Positions 38,516 to 48,055 of a stretch of DNA of 64,000 nt are shown piece by piece. Position 1 is the first letter of the stretch. Every line of letters begins with the position of its first letter. The DNA is from Quisquiliibacterium transsilvanicum (GTDB taxonomy: Bacteria > Pseudomonadota > Gammaproteobacteria > Burkholderiales > Burkholderiaceae_E): NCBI RefSeq assembly GCF_014202215.1, contig NZ_JACHGB010000001.1, positions 62,001 to 126,000 of the forward strand, in the 5' to 3' direction. The translations under genes and the position numbers were made by a program. Under the pieces are notes generated by a model. It searched no databases. It was not told the DNA's origin and saw only the letters and a list, made by a program, of their open reading frames with translations.

Positions 38516-39963
38516 GCGCGACGACGACCGCTAAACCGACGGCGACCGAGCACCCGACGACGGCCGAGGAACCGGGCGCGCGCGTGCGCTGGGCCGGCCC
38601 CCTGCTGGTGGGCATTGCACTGGCAGGCTTCGCCGCCACCGTCCTGGCGTTTCTCGGCACGCCGCTGGAGCGGATGCCGCTCCACTTCGCGCAGCGCCTC
38701 CTGGTGCTCGACGCGACCTCCATGCTCTTCCTGCTGGTCATCAACACGGTCTTCCTGGGGATCAGCGTCTACATGTCGTCGCTGGCGCGGCGTTCGCCGT
38801 CGCTGGCGCCAAAGATGCCGTCGCGCACTGCGCTCACGCTCGCCTTCATGGTGGCGATGAACCTGGGGGTGATGGCCAACCACCTGCTGCTGCTGTGGGC
38901 GTTCATCGAGATCACCACCCTGTGCGCGGCGCCGCTGGTTGCGCAGGGGCAGGGCGCTCGCGCACGCCGGGTGGCCTGGCACTACCTGCTGTACTCGAGC
39001 GTCTCGCTCGCGCTGACCTTCCTGGGCATCCTGTGCCTGGCGCACTCCGCGCAGCTGCAGGGCGCCGTGCTGCAGTTCGGCTTCGACACGATGGCCGCGT
39101 CGCTGCCGCGGTCGGGCGACGGCTGGCAGCGCATGGGGCTGGCCCTGATGCTGTTCGGCCTGGGCAGCAAGCTGGGCCTCGCGCCGCTGTACAGCTGGCT
39201 GCCCGAGACTTACGAGGCTGCGCCCACCAGCACCAGCGCGCTGCTGGCCGCGGTTCAGTTCAACATCAGCGTGGTGGCGGTGCTGCGCGTGCTGCAGGTG
39301 TTCCGCGGCCAGGACACCGGCTTCGTGCTCTACGAGCTGCTGGTGATGGGCTGCCTGTCGCTGGTGATCGCCGCGATCCAGGTGATGGCCGCGCGCAACT
39401 ACAAGCGGCTGATCGCCTATGCCTGCGTGAGCTCCTCGGGGGTGATCGCCATCGGGCTCTCGGTGGGCAGGGCGGCCGCCTACGGCGTGCTGCTCTACGT
39501 GGTGAGCGCCGCGTTCGTGAAGGCGCTGCTGTTCCTCACTGCGGGCCGGCTGCGCGCCGTCTACGGCAGCAACGAGAGCCGCGCACTGGCGGGGGTGATC
39601 CGGGTGCTGCCCTTCTCCGGCGCGCTGTTCGCGGTTGGCACCTTCGCGCTGCTGGGCTTTCCGCCCTTCGGCAGCTTCATGGCCGAGATGCTGATCCTGT
39701 CGGGCATCGTGCAGGTCGGTAACCTGATCGCCTTCACCGTGATGTGCGCTGCGCTGACCGTGATCTTCGTGGCCACCGGGCGCGCGATTTTCCCGATGAT
39801 CTGGGGCGAGCCGGAGCAGCAGCGCCCGCCGGTGCGCGAGGGCTGGCTGACCGCGTTCCCGAAGCTCGGCTTCGTCACAGTGCTGGTGCTGCTCGGGGTC
39901 TACACGCCCGAGCCGATCGCCAGGCTGCTGGTGCAGGTCTCCCAATCGATCGGAGGGCAGTGA
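38512..39963 (+). CDS. HyfF/NuoN-like antiporter subunit
   Basis: A 483-residue membrane protein of the MrpD/NuoN type with a hydrophilic N-terminal leader of about 25 residues (Thr/Ala/Pro/Glu-rich). The conserved antiporter helices LFGLGSKLGLAPLYSWLPETYEAAPTSTSALLAAVQFN and SAAFVKALLFLTAGRL are present. It begins at a GTG overlapping the previous stop. Together with the HyfB-type subunit it gives the complex two antiporter-like modules. Confidence 0.88.
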   Translation: MSATTTAKPTATEHPTTAEEPGARVRWAGPLLVGIALAGFAATVLAFLGTPLERMPLHFAQRLLVLDATSMLFLLVINTVFLGISVYMSSLARRSPSLAPKMPSRTALTLAFMVAMNLGVMANHLLLLWAFIEITTLCAAPLVAQGQGARARRVAWHYLLYSSVSLALTFLGILCLAHSAQLQGAVLQFGFDTMAASLPRSGDGWQRMGLALMLFGLGSKLGLAPLYSWLPETYEAAPTSTSALLAAVQFNISVVAVLRVLQVFRGQDTGFVLYELLVMGCLSLVIAAIQVMAARNYKRLIAYACVSSSGVIAIGLSVGRAAAYGVLLYVVSAAFVKALLFLTAGRLRAVYGSNESRALAGVIRVLPFSGALFAVGTFALLGFPPFGSFMAEMLILSGIVQVGNLIAFTVMCAALTVIFVATGRAIFPMIWGEPEQQRPPVREGWLTAFPKLGFVTVLVLLGVYTPEPIARLLVQVSQSIGGQ

Positions 39964-41477
39964 TGGGTCCGTCGAAGCCGACCTCGATGATGCTCACGAA
40001 GGAACTTGCCGCCGTCCGCCTGGACGACTGGGCCCAGGCCTGCGGCGATGCGCTGGCTGCCGGCGACCGGCTGGTGACGCTGTTCGGCCGCGCGGCCGAC
40101 GACGTGTCCAGGGGCGAGTCCGGAGGCGCGTCCTGGGGCGAGCTCATCGTCACCGCAGTGCTGCAGGCGGCCGATTCCGGCTTGTACGTGCTGCGGGGCC
40201 GCAGCGCGCGGGGCGCCGCCTATCCGTCGATCACCGCCCGCCATCCTTCGGCGCAGGCATTCGAGCGCGAGCTGTGGGAGCAGACGGGCCTGGTGCCCGA
40301 GGGCCACCCCTGGCTCAAGCCGGTGCGCTACGAGGGCGCGCGCCAGCAGCGGATGGGCGAGCACCCGTTCTTCACGATGCGCGGCCGCGATGTCCACGAG
40401 GTTGGCGTCGGTCCGATCCATGCGGGCGTCATCGAGCCCGGGCACTTCCGCTTCATGTGCCACGGCGAGCGGGTGGCGCACCTCGAGATCCAGCTGGGCT
40501 ACCAGCATCGCGGCGTCGAGGCGATGCTGCTGCGCCGTCCGCCGCTGGCGCTGTCGACCACCATCGAGACGGTCGCCGGCGACACCAGCATCGCCTACGC
40601 CTGGGGATACTGCGCCGCCGTCGAGGCGCTGGCCGGCGTGCAGGTCCGCCCCGAGGCCGAACTGGTGCGCGGCGTTGCGCTGGAGCTCGAGCGCATCGCG
40701 ATGCACCTGGTGGCGCTCGGCGGCATGGCCACCGACATCGCCTTCCTGCAGGGCGGCGCCACCTACGGCCGCCTGCGCACCGCCATCATCAACGCCACGC
40801 AGCGGGTGTGCGGAAATCGATTCGGCCGCGGCTGGCTGCGGCCAGGCGGGGTGCGCCATACGCTCGACCAGGCCCGGCGCAGCGATCTGCTGGCGACGCT
40901 AGTTGCGTTCTCGAAGGACTTCGCCGAAGTCAACACGCTGATGCTCTCGTCGCGCAGCGTCGGGTCGCGCCTCCATGGCACCGGCACGGTGACCGCGGCG
41001 ACGGCGGCGCAGCTCGGCCTGGTGGGCCTGGCCGCGCGCGCAAGCGGTCTGCCGGTCGACGCCCGGCAGGATCTGCCCGGGCGGCTGTACAGCGAGCATC
41101 CCATCGAGACGCTCACCGAGGGCAGTGGCGACTGCTGGGCGCGGATGTGTCTGCGCATGCGCGAGATCGATGCTTCGCTGTGCTGGCTGCAGCAGGTGCT
41201 TGGCGCGGCAGGAATCGACCTCTCCGGCATGGCACAGGCGAACCTGGGGCCACTGTACCCGGGCACCCTGTGCGTCACGCTGCGCGAAGGCTTCCGCGGG
41301 CCGGTGGTGCAGGCGCTGGAGACGGGCGCCGACGGGCGCCTGCTCCACTACAAGCTGCAGGACCCGTCGCTGCAGAACTGGCTCGGCCTGGCGATGGCCG
41401 TGCGCGAGAACGAGATATCCGACTTTCCGATCTGCAACAAGAGCTTCGATCTCTCGTACTGCGGCAACGATCTGTAG
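39963..41477 (+). CDS. Hydrogenase large-subunit homologue (NuoC-D/HyfG-like) lacking Ni-Fe ligands
   Basis: A 504-residue peripheral subunit: an N-terminal NuoC-like region (to about 150), then a NuoD/HyfG-like part with LGYQHRGVEAMLLRR, LELERIAMHLVALGGMATDIAFLQGG and LYPGTLCVTLREGFRGPVV. At the position of the first CxxC, [NiFe] enzymes have RVCGIC, but here the text is TSIAYAWGYCAAVEAL. The C-terminus reads DFPICNKSFDLSYCGNDL instead of DPCxxC. So no canonical Ni-Fe site can form. This matches the energy-converting-hydrogenase-related (Ehr) complexes rather than a hydrogenase. The electron donor is unknown. Confidence 0.87.
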   Translation: MGPSKPTSMMLTKELAAVRLDDWAQACGDALAAGDRLVTLFGRAADDVSRGESGGASWGELIVTAVLQAADSGLYVLRGRSARGAAYPSITARHPSAQAFERELWEQTGLVPEGHPWLKPVRYEGARQQRMGEHPFFTMRGRDVHEVGVGPIHAGVIEPGHFRFMCHGERVAHLEIQLGYQHRGVEAMLLRRPPLALSTTIETVAGDTSIAYAWGYCAAVEALAGVQVRPEAELVRGVALELERIAMHLVALGGMATDIAFLQGGATYGRLRTAIINATQRVCGNRFGRGWLRPGGVRHTLDQARRSDLLATLVAFSKDFAEVNTLMLSSRSVGSRLHGTGTVTAATAAQLGLVGLAARASGLPVDARQDLPGRLYSEHPIETLTEGSGDCWARMCLRMREIDASLCWLQQVLGAAGIDLSGMAQANLGPLYPGTLCVTLREGFRGPVVQALETGADGRLLHYKLQDPSLQNWLGLAMAVRENEISDFPICNKSFDLSYCGNDL

Positions 41478-41498
41478 CTCACCGAACCAGGGCAGCCA

Positions 41499-42248
41499 AT
41501 GCTGAACTCGATCAAGGTGCGGGCCTCGCAGGGTTCGCAGTTCATCCCCGATCCGCGCAAGGCCGATCCGGTCGGCTTCCGCGCCCGGCCGGTGATTGCC
41601 GACCGGGCCTGCGACAGCGGCTGCAGCGCCTGCGTGTCCGCCTGCCCCACGCGGGCGATCGCGCTCGATCCTGTGCGCATCGACCTGGGGCGCTGCGTGA
41701 TGTGCGGGGACTGCGCGCCGGTGTGTCAGGCGGAAAAGCTCTCGTTCACGAACGACTTCAGGATTGCCGCCACCGACCGGCAGGCGCTGGTGGTGAGCTC
41801 GGCGCGCCCCTCGGTCGACCCGGTGAAGGTGTCCGCCGCGCTACGCCAGCGCTTTGGCCGCTCGCTGAAGCTGCGCTCGGTGTCTGCCGGCGGCTGCAAC
41901 GCGTGCGAGCTCGAGATCAACGCGCTGGGCAACGTCAACTTCGACATCGGCCGCTACGGCATCGACATGGTCGCTTCGCCGCGGCACGCCGACGGGCTGG
42001 TGCTTACCGGGCCGCTCACGCGCAACATGGCGCAGGCGCTGCAGCTCTGCTGGGACGGCATGCCGGAACCCAAGCTGGTGATTGCGGTCGGGGCCTGCGC
42101 GATCTCCGGCAGCCCCTTCGAGGAGGGCGGTGCGCTCGAGCGCAGCTTCCTCGATCGCTTCGCGCCCACGCTCTACGTTCCGGGCTGCCCGGCCCACCCG
42201 CTCACCTTCATCAGCGGCATCCTCGATCTGCTGGGCATCCCGAGCTGA
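41499..42248 (+). CDS. Ferredoxin-NuoB fusion subunit (HyfH/HyfI-like) of the Ehr-type complex
   Basis: A 249-residue protein joining two modules that are usually separate. Residues 38-49 (Cys38, 42, 45, 49) and 66-76 (Cys66, 69, 72, 76) form two [4Fe-4S] ferredoxin sites. The C-terminal half is NuoB/HyfI-like: GGCNACELEI with Cys133 and Cys136, GACAISG with Cys200, VPGCPAHP with Cys230, which are the ligands of an N2-type cluster. It would pass electrons to the quinone-side subunits. It starts 21 bp after the large subunit and ends the six-gene set. Confidence 0.88.
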   Translation: MLNSIKVRASQGSQFIPDPRKADPVGFRARPVIADRACDSGCSACVSACPTRAIALDPVRIDLGRCVMCGDCAPVCQAEKLSFTNDFRIAATDRQALVVSSARPSVDPVKVSAALRQRFGRSLKLRSVSAGGCNACELEINALGNVNFDIGRYGIDMVASPRHADGLVLTGPLTRNMAQALQLCWDGMPEPKLVIAVGACAISGSPFEEGGALERSFLDRFAPTLYVPGCPAHPLTFISGILDLLGIPS

Positions 42249-42342
42249 GCCGCGGGCTCGGCGAGGCCGCTTCGCGTCGTTCTGCTCGAGTGCGTCCGCG
42301 GGTCCGGGCGGCGGCAGGGGGCCGGCCGCAGGGACCGGCGGC

Positions 42343-44457
42343 TCAGGCGGTCGCGGTTTCCACCATCCCGCTGTGCCTGAGTAGCGCGTCGATCTGCGGG
42401 TCGCGACCGCGGAAGGCGCGGAACGACTCGATCGCCGGCCGGCTGCCGCCGACGGCCAGGATTTCGTCCAGGAAGCGCCGGCCGGTCTCGGCGAGGCGCA
42501 CTGGCGCGTCGGGCGCCTGCGCGGCCTCCTCGAAGGCGGCGTAGGCGTCCGCCGACAGCACCTCGGCCCATTTGTAGCTGTAGTAACCCGCCGCATAGCC
42601 GCCCGCGAAGATGTGCGAGAAGCTGTTCTGGAAGCGGTTGAAGGCCGGCGGCACCAGCAGCGCCACCTCGGCGCGAACCTCGTCGAGCAGATCCTGCACC
42701 CCAAGTCCCTCGCGCCACTCGGCGTGCAGCCGCATGTCGAAGAGCGAGAACTCGATCTGGCGCAGCGTCTGCAGGCCGCTCTGGTAGTTGCGCGCGGCGA
42801 GCATCCGGTCGAACAGGGCGCGCGGCAGCGGCTCCCCGGTATCGGCGTGCGCGCTCATCGCCTGCACGTTCTCCCACTCCCAGCAGAAGTTCTCCATGAA
42901 CTGGCTGGGCAGCTCGACCGCGTCCCATTCGACGCCGGAGATTCCCGACACCGACAGGTCGTCGACGAGGGTCAGCATGTGGTGCAGGCCGTGGCCGAAT
43001 TCGTGGAACAGCGTGATCACGTCGTCATGGGCGAGCGTGGCAGGCTTGCCGCCCACCGGCGGCTGGAAGTTGCAGGTGAGGTAGGCGGCCGGGGTCTGCA
43101 GTGCGGTGGGCAGGCGCCGGCGCCCGCGCGCGTCGTCCATCCAGGCGCCCGGGCGCTTGCCGGGGCGCGCATAGAGGTCGAGGTAGAAGTGGCCGACCAG
43201 CGCATGCCGGCCGTCGGCCTCCGGCGCGCGCCGCTCGATCCGGTGGAAGCGCACGTCCGGATGCCAGGTCTGCGTGGAGTCCTCCAGGATGCGCACGTCG
43301 AACAGCCGCTCGATCAGGCCGAACAGGCCCGCGAGCACCCGGGGCAGCTGGAAGTAGCGCTTCACCTCCTGCTCCGAGAACGCGTAGCGCTTCTCCTTGA
43401 GGCGCTCGCTGGCGAAGGCGACATCCCAGGACTGCAGGTCGGCGAGGCCGAGCTCGTCGCGGGCGAAGGCGCGCAGCTCGTCGAGGTCGCGCTGCGCGAA
43501 GGGTCGCGCGCGTGCGGCCAGGTCGCGAAGGAAAGCGGCGACCTCGCCGGGCGAGCCGGCCATCTTGGGCACCAGCGAGACCTCTGCGAAGTTGGCGTAG
43601 CCCAGCAGGCGGGCCTCCTCGGCGCGCAGCGCGAGGATTTCGTCGATCACCGCGGAGTTGTCGAGCGCCTTGACGCGATCGGGGTCAGCGGGCGCGGCGG
43701 CGTCAGCCGAGGCGCGGGTGACGTAGGCCCGGTAAAGGGTCTCGCGCAGCGTGCGGTCGGTGGCGTACTGCATCACCGGCAGGTAGGAGGGCATGTGCAG
43801 CGTGAAGCGCCAGCCCGGCTTGCCCGCGGCCTCGGCGCCCTCGCGCGCAGCGTGGCGCACATCCTCGGGCAGGCCGTCCAGGCGGGCTTCGTCCTCGATC
43901 AGCAGCTCCCACGCGTCAGTGGCGTCGAGCACGTTTTCGGAGAATTTCTGCGCCAGCGCCGCCTGGCGCTCCGAGAGCGCCATGAAGCGCTCGCGCTGCG
44001 GCGACTCCAGTTCCACCCCGCCGAGCCGGAAGGACTGCAGCGCGAGCTCGACGATGCGTCGGCGCGCCGGCGACAGCGCCGCGAACGCGGGCGAGTCCTG
44101 CAGCGCGCGGTACTTCTCGTAGAGCGCGCGGTTCTGCCCCAGCTCGGTCCAGAACTGGGTGATTCTGGGCAGGCTCTCGTTGTAGGCGGCGCGCAGCTCG
44201 GGCGTGTCGGCGACGCCGTTGAGGTGGCCGACCATGCCCCAGGCGCGCGACAGTCGCTCGGTGGCGTCCTCCAGCGGCGCGACGAACGACTCCCAGCTTG
44301 CCGGGGTGTCGGCGCGCGCGGCCGCCTCGACAGCTTCGCGCGCCTGCAGCAGCAGTTCCTCGATGGCGGACGCGACCAGCGCCGGGCTGAAGTCCGCGAA
44401 GCGCGGCAGGCCGGAGAAGTCGAGGAGGGGATTGGGGATCAGCGCGGTGGAGGTCAT
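42343..44457 (-). CDS. prlC: Oligopeptidase A (M3 metallopeptidase)
   Basis: A 704-residue thimet-oligopeptidase-type enzyme that degrades cytosolic peptides and cleaved signal peptides. The zinc motif is TLFHEFGHGLHHMLT, followed by VEWDAVELPSQFMENFCWE with the third ligand. FSHIFAGGYAAGYYSYKWAEVLSADAY marks the C-terminal part. It lies downstream of folD on the same strand and converges on the Ehr-type operon with a 94-bp gap. A 13-bp tandem repeat lies just ahead of the start. Confidence 0.94.
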   Translation of the reverse strand: MTSTALIPNPLLDFSGLPRFADFSPALVASAIEELLLQAREAVEAAARADTPASWESFVAPLEDATERLSRAWGMVGHLNGVADTPELRAAYNESLPRITQFWTELGQNRALYEKYRALQDSPAFAALSPARRRIVELALQSFRLGGVELESPQRERFMALSERQAALAQKFSENVLDATDAWELLIEDEARLDGLPEDVRHAAREGAEAAGKPGWRFTLHMPSYLPVMQYATDRTLRETLYRAYVTRASADAAAPADPDRVKALDNSAVIDEILALRAEEARLLGYANFAEVSLVPKMAGSPGEVAAFLRDLAARARPFAQRDLDELRAFARDELGLADLQSWDVAFASERLKEKRYAFSEQEVKRYFQLPRVLAGLFGLIERLFDVRILEDSTQTWHPDVRFHRIERRAPEADGRHALVGHFYLDLYARPGKRPGAWMDDARGRRRLPTALQTPAAYLTCNFQPPVGGKPATLAHDDVITLFHEFGHGLHHMLTLVDDLSVSGISGVEWDAVELPSQFMENFCWEWENVQAMSAHADTGEPLPRALFDRMLAARNYQSGLQTLRQIEFSLFDMRLHAEWREGLGVQDLLDEVRAEVALLVPPAFNRFQNSFSHIFAGGYAAGYYSYKWAEVLSADAYAAFEEAAQAPDAPVRLAETGRRFLDEILAVGGSRPAIESFRAFRGRDPQIDALLRHSGMVETATA

Positions 44458-44480
44458 GTGGGCTCGGTGGGGGTCGTTCG

Positions 44481-44519
44481 TGAGGTTCGGTCGTGAGCTT
44501 CGGTCGTGAGCTTCGGTCG
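44481..44519. repeat. Three 13-bp tandem repeats upstream of prlC
   Basis: Units TGAGGTTCGGTCG, TGAGCTTCGGTCG and TGAGCTTCGGTCG lie head to tail, 23 bp before the prlC start on its upstream side. They fall in the folD-prlC gap of 118 bp, which shows nothing else. Confidence 0.8.
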
Positions 44520-44575
44520 GGCGGAGCAGGGCGGTCTTTCAGGGCGGGCAGCGCCCGCCCGCCGGTGCCGTGGGC

Positions 44576-45445
44576 TCAGCCGCGGCCCGCCGCGCGCTCT
44601 GCCGCCTCGATGGTGTTGACCAGCAGCATCGCCCGCGTCATCGGGCCCACGCCGCCGGGCACCGGGGTGATCGCCGACGCGACCTTGCTGACGCTGTCGA
44701 AGTCGACGTCGCCGCAGAGCTTGCCGGCGTCGGGGCCGTCCGGGATGCGGTTCATGCCCACGTCGATCACCACCGCGCCGGGCTTGACCATGTCGCCGGT
44801 GATCATCCGTGCACGACCCACCGCGGCGATCAGCACGTCGGCGCGCCGGCAGTGCTCGGCCAGGTCGCGGGTCCTGCTGTGACAGATCGTGACGGTTGCG
44901 TTTCTTTCAAGGAGCATCATCGCCTGCGGCTTGCCCACGATGTTGCTGCGGCCCACCACCACGGCCTCGACACCGTCGAGCTTCACGCCCGCGTGATCCA
45001 GCATGCGCATCACGCCGTAGGGCGTGCAGGGACGGAAGCGCGGCGTGCCGGTCATGAGTGCGCCGGCGTTGCTGACGTGGAAGCCGTCGACGTCCTTCTC
45101 CGGAGCAATGGCCTCGATCACGCGGTGGCTGTCCATGTGCTTGGGCAGCGGCAGCTGCACCAGCACGCCGTGCACCGAGGGGTCGGCGTTGAGCTCGCGC
45201 ACCCGGGCCAGCAGCGCCTCCTCGGTGGTGTCCGCCGGGAGGCGGTCCAGGATGGAGCGGATGCCGGATTCCTCGCAGTCCTTGACCTTGTGGCGCACAT
45301 AGACGGTCGAGGCCGGGTCTTCGCCGACCAGGATCACCGCGAGCCCGGGCGTGCAGCCCGCGGTGACGAGCTTCGCCGCGCGCACCGCGACCTCCGAGCG
45401 GATCTGCCGGGCGAGCGCGTTCCCATCGATGATCTTGGCGGTCAT
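44576..45445 (-). CDS. folD: FolD, methylenetetrahydrofolate dehydrogenase/cyclohydrolase
   Basis: A 289-residue bifunctional enzyme of one-carbon metabolism. The motifs [14 protein letters not shown] with the catalytic Lys, [50 protein letters not shown] and [16 protein letters not shown] are complete. An AGGAA site precedes the ATG. It diverges from the tRNA operon promoter. Confidence 0.96.
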   Translation of the reverse strand: MTAKIIDGNALARQIRSEVAVRAAKLVTAGCTPGLAVILVGEDPASTVYVRHKVKDCEESGIRSILDRLPADTTEEALLARVRELNADPSVHGVLVQLPLPKHMDSHRVIEAIAPEKDVDGFHVSNAGALMTGTPRFRPCTPYGVMRMLDHAGVKLDGVEAVVVGRSNIVGKPQAMMLLERNATVTICHSRTRDLAEHCRRADVLIAAVGRARMITGDMVKPGAVVIDVGMNRIPDGPDAGKLCGDVDFDSVSKVASAITPVPGGVGPMTRAMLLVNTIEAAERAAGRG

Positions 45446-45481
45446 GGTGTCGGGTTCCTGTGAATTCGTCGAAAGCTCGAC

Positions 45482-45510
45482 TTTACAACGAGAAAACTCA
45501 TCGCTATAGT
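45482..45510 (+). promoter_or_regulatory. Sigma-70 promoter of the first tRNA pair
   Basis: TTTACA (45482-45487) and TATAGT (45505-45510) are separated by exactly 17 bp. The predicted +1 lies about 8 nt before tRNA-Ala. Confidence 0.75.
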
Positions 45511-45524
45511 AGCGGGCTTGTTCG

Positions 45525-45600
<76 letters not shown>

Positions 45601-45609
45601 ACGATTGAA

Positions 45610-45685
45610 GTCCCGTTCGTCTAGAGGCCTAGGACACGACCCTTTCACGGTCGGTACAGGGGTTCGAATCCCCTACGGGACGCCA
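45610..45685 (+). tRNA. tRNA-Glu (TTC), copy 1
   Basis: A 76-nt cloverleaf with acceptor GTCCCGT/ACGGGAC, anticodon loop CTTTCAC (anticodon TTC) and encoded CCA. It follows tRNA-Ala by 9 nt and shares its promoter. Confidence 0.97.
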
Positions 45686-45696
45686 GCAGTGTGCAA

Positions 45697-45725
45697 CGCC
45701 CGGTCCGGAAACGGACCGGGCGTTT
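45697..45725 (+). terminator. Rho-independent terminator after the first tRNA pair
   Basis: CGCCCGGTCC and GGACCGGGCG form a perfect 10-bp stem with loop GGAAAC, followed by TTT. Confidence 0.85.
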
Positions 45726-45861
45726 GCTCGTGGGGCGTCGCGCTGCGATCGACCAGGGGCAAGGCCTCCCGATTTTTTGGTGAGGGCGCTCCCGGCGTGG
45801 GGTGTGGGTGGTCCCTGCTCGCATGCCTCGGCGGAGTTGTGGCATAATTTCGCTCTTGCTT

Positions 45862-45937
<76 letters not shown>

Positions 45938-45958
45938 GCGGAACACCGTAAGAACGCA

Positions 45959-46034
45959 GTCCCGTTCGTCTAGAGGCCTAGGACACGACCCTTTCACGGT
46001 CGGTACAGGGGTTCGAATCCCCTACGGGACGCCA
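45959..46034 (+). tRNA. tRNA-Glu (TTC), copy 2
   Basis: Identical in sequence to the copy at 45610-45685, with a different 21-nt spacer after tRNA-Ala. Confidence 0.97.
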
Positions 46035-46042
46035 GAATTGAA

Positions 46043-46076
46043 GAGGCCCCGATCCGGAAACGGATCGGGGCCTCTT
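46043..46076 (+). terminator. Rho-independent terminator after the second tRNA pair
   Basis: A 13-bp stem, GAGGCCCCGATCC with GGATCGGGGCCTC, has loop GGAAAC and is followed by TT. The loop is the same as in the terminator after the first pair, though the stems differ. Confidence 0.85.
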
Positions 46077-46150
46077 CGCTTTCAGTGCCTCTGCTAGACT
46101 CGACGAGCACCTTGGGGTCTTCGAGTGCGTCTTCCGGAGGGGTGGACACG

Positions 46151-48055
46151 ATGGATGGTGGAGCACGACCGAGTTACCAGGACACGCTGTTGCGCCACCA
46201 TCTGCAGGCGTTCTTCGCGGACGTCGCACCCGAAGCGGTCGACCGGTTCCGGGAGCATCTCACCTGGGTGGACATCCGTGGCGGCGAGACCCTGCTGCAG
46301 CAGGGCGATCCCGGAGACGCGCTCTACCTGCTGGTCAGCGGCCGGCTGCGCACCTACGTCACCGACGAGGACGGCGCACAGCGCATGTTGCGCGAGGTTC
46401 CGCGCGGCGAGATCGTCGGCGAGATGAGCCTGTACACCGGGGAGCCGCGTTCGGCAACGGTTGTGGCGATCCGCGATTCGGTGCTGGCGCGGCTCGGCAA
46501 GGAAGAATTCGATCGCCTGCTCCTCAGCAGCGGGCAGGTTTCGGTTGCCCTCACGCGGCAGATCATCCGGCGGCTGCGCACCGACGGCTCGGCCCCTGCG
46601 GCGAACCGTCCGGTCACCATTGGCCTGATCCCGGTCACCGATGGAGTCGAGACGATGGACTTCGCGCAGCGGCTGGGGGCCCGGATGGGCGCCCACGGCC
46701 GGGTGCGGGTCCTCGATTCGGGAAGCATCGAACACGAGCTGCAGCGCATCGGGGCCGATGTCCGGCAACTGGGCGAACCGGAGTTCCAGCAGCAGGTCGC
46801 GCTGCTCCTCGACAAGATCGAGGCGGACAACGACTTCGTCCTGCTGGTTGGCGACGACGCGCCCACCGACTGGACCCGCCGCTGCACCCGGCATGCGGAC
46901 GAGCTTCTGCTGCTTGCCGATGCGGGCGCCGAGCCCCGGCTCCATCCGACCGAAGAGCGCCTGCTGATGGAGCGTCCGCCGAAGACCGAGGCCGCGGAGG
47001 TCCTCGTGCTGCTGCACCCCGCGCAGACGCGGTCGCCGCGCAATACGGCCGCATGGCTCGCACGCAGACCCGTCGCCGACCATCTGCACATCCGTCCGTC
47101 GCTCGATCGCGACATGGGGAGGCTGGCCCGGATCCAGAGCCGTACCGCGGTCGGGCTCGTCCTGGCCGGCGGCGGGGCGCGCGGCTTCGCGCACCTCGGC
47201 GTCTATCGCGCCCTGCAGGAGCAGGGCGTCGAAGTCGACTACGTGGGCGGCACGAGCATGGGCGCGGTGATGGGCACGTACGTCGCATCGGGTCACCCGC
47301 TCGAGGTCGTGGCGCAAAGCGTGCGCCGCAGCTTCCGCAGCAATCCGACCGGCGACTACAACGTGCTTCCGCTGCTGTCACTGATCAAGGGCGGCCGGCT
47401 GCGCCGCGTCATCACTGCGGCCGTGCACGACCTGTTCGGTTTCGACGCCGACATCGAAGATCTCTGGATCAACTTCTTCTGCGTCACCACCAATTACTCG
47501 CGCGCCAGCGAGCATGTGCTGCGCCACGGAAACATCACGAAGTCACTGCTCGCAAGCGTCGCGATCCCGGGAGCGCTGCCCCCGGTCCTGCGCGACGGCG
47601 AGCTGTTCTGCGACGGCGGCACCTTCAACAACTTCCCCGTCGATGTGATGGCGCGCATGCGCGGCGTGGGCAAGGTGATCGGGATCGACCTGAGCAACGC
47701 CAACCCGCGCCGGATCGAGCTCGAGGAAATGCCGAGCGCGTGGAGCATGTTCCGCGACCGTTTCCGTGGCCGCAACCGGCGACGCTTCCGGCTGCCGTCG
47801 CTGGCGAGCTACCTGATGAACGTGACGATCCTGTACAGCGTGTCGAGACAGCGGCAGGCGCGCAGGCAGACCGACCTGTACTTCAATCCGCCGCTGCACC
47901 GGATCGGAATGCTCCAGTGGCATCGCCATGAGCAGATCGCCGAGCAGGGCTACGCGCACGCGAAGCAGGTGCTCGCGGGCTTGTCGGAGGGCGAGTTCGG
48001 AGCGCTTCAGCGCGCGGTGGCGACGCTGGACAGGCCGGAGCCGTCCTCGGCCTGA
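46151..48055 (+). CDS. Patatin-like phospholipase with cyclic-nucleotide-binding domain (NTE-like)
   Basis: A 634-residue protein. Residues about 15-130 form a cNMP-binding domain (ETLLQQGDPGDALYLLVSGRL, GEIVGEMSLYTGEPRSATVVA). A middle domain of unclear fold leads to a patatin domain: GGGARG near 340, catalytic GTSMG with Ser369, and DGGTFNNFP with Asp488. Such proteins are lysophospholipase/esterases controlled by, or related to those controlled by, cyclic nucleotides. The ATG at 46151 follows GGAGGGG; a TAGACT at 46093-46098 may be the -10. Its 3' end overlaps the PDE-like gene by 49 bp tail to tail. Confidence 0.9.
   Translation: MDGGARPSYQDTLLRHHLQAFFADVAPEAVDRFREHLTWVDIRGGETLLQQGDPGDALYLLVSGRLRTYVTDEDGAQRMLREVPRGEIVGEMSLYTGEPRSATVVAIRDSVLARLGKEEFDRLLLSSGQVSVALTRQIIRRLRTDGSAPAANRPVTIGLIPVTDGVETMDFAQRLGARMGAHGRVRVLDSGSIEHELQRIGADVRQLGEPEFQQQVALLLDKIEADNDFVLLVGDDAPTDWTRRCTRHADELLLLADAGAEPRLHPTEERLLMERPPKTEAAEVLVLLHPAQTRSPRNTAAWLARRPVADHLHIRPSLDRDMGRLARIQSRTAVGLVLAGGGARGFAHLGVYRALQEQGVEVDYVGGTSMGAVMGTYVASGHPLEVVAQSVRRSFRSNPTGDYNVLPLLSLIKGGRLRRVITAAVHDLFGFDADIEDLWINFFCVTTNYSRASEHVLRHGNITKSLLASVAIPGALPPVLRDGELFCDGGTFNNFPVDVMARMRGVGKVIGIDLSNANPRRIELEEMPSAWSMFRDRFRGRNRRRFRLPSLASYLMNVTILYSVSRQRQARRQTDLYFNPPLHRIGMLQWHRHEQIAEQGYAHAKQVLAGLSEGEFGALQRAVATLDRPEPSSA

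Noticed and set aside
39963-41477. Functional [NiFe] hydrogenase or formate hydrogenlyase
   Set aside because: Neither Ni-Fe CxxC motif is present in the large subunit, and no maturation or formate dehydrogenase genes are in the window.
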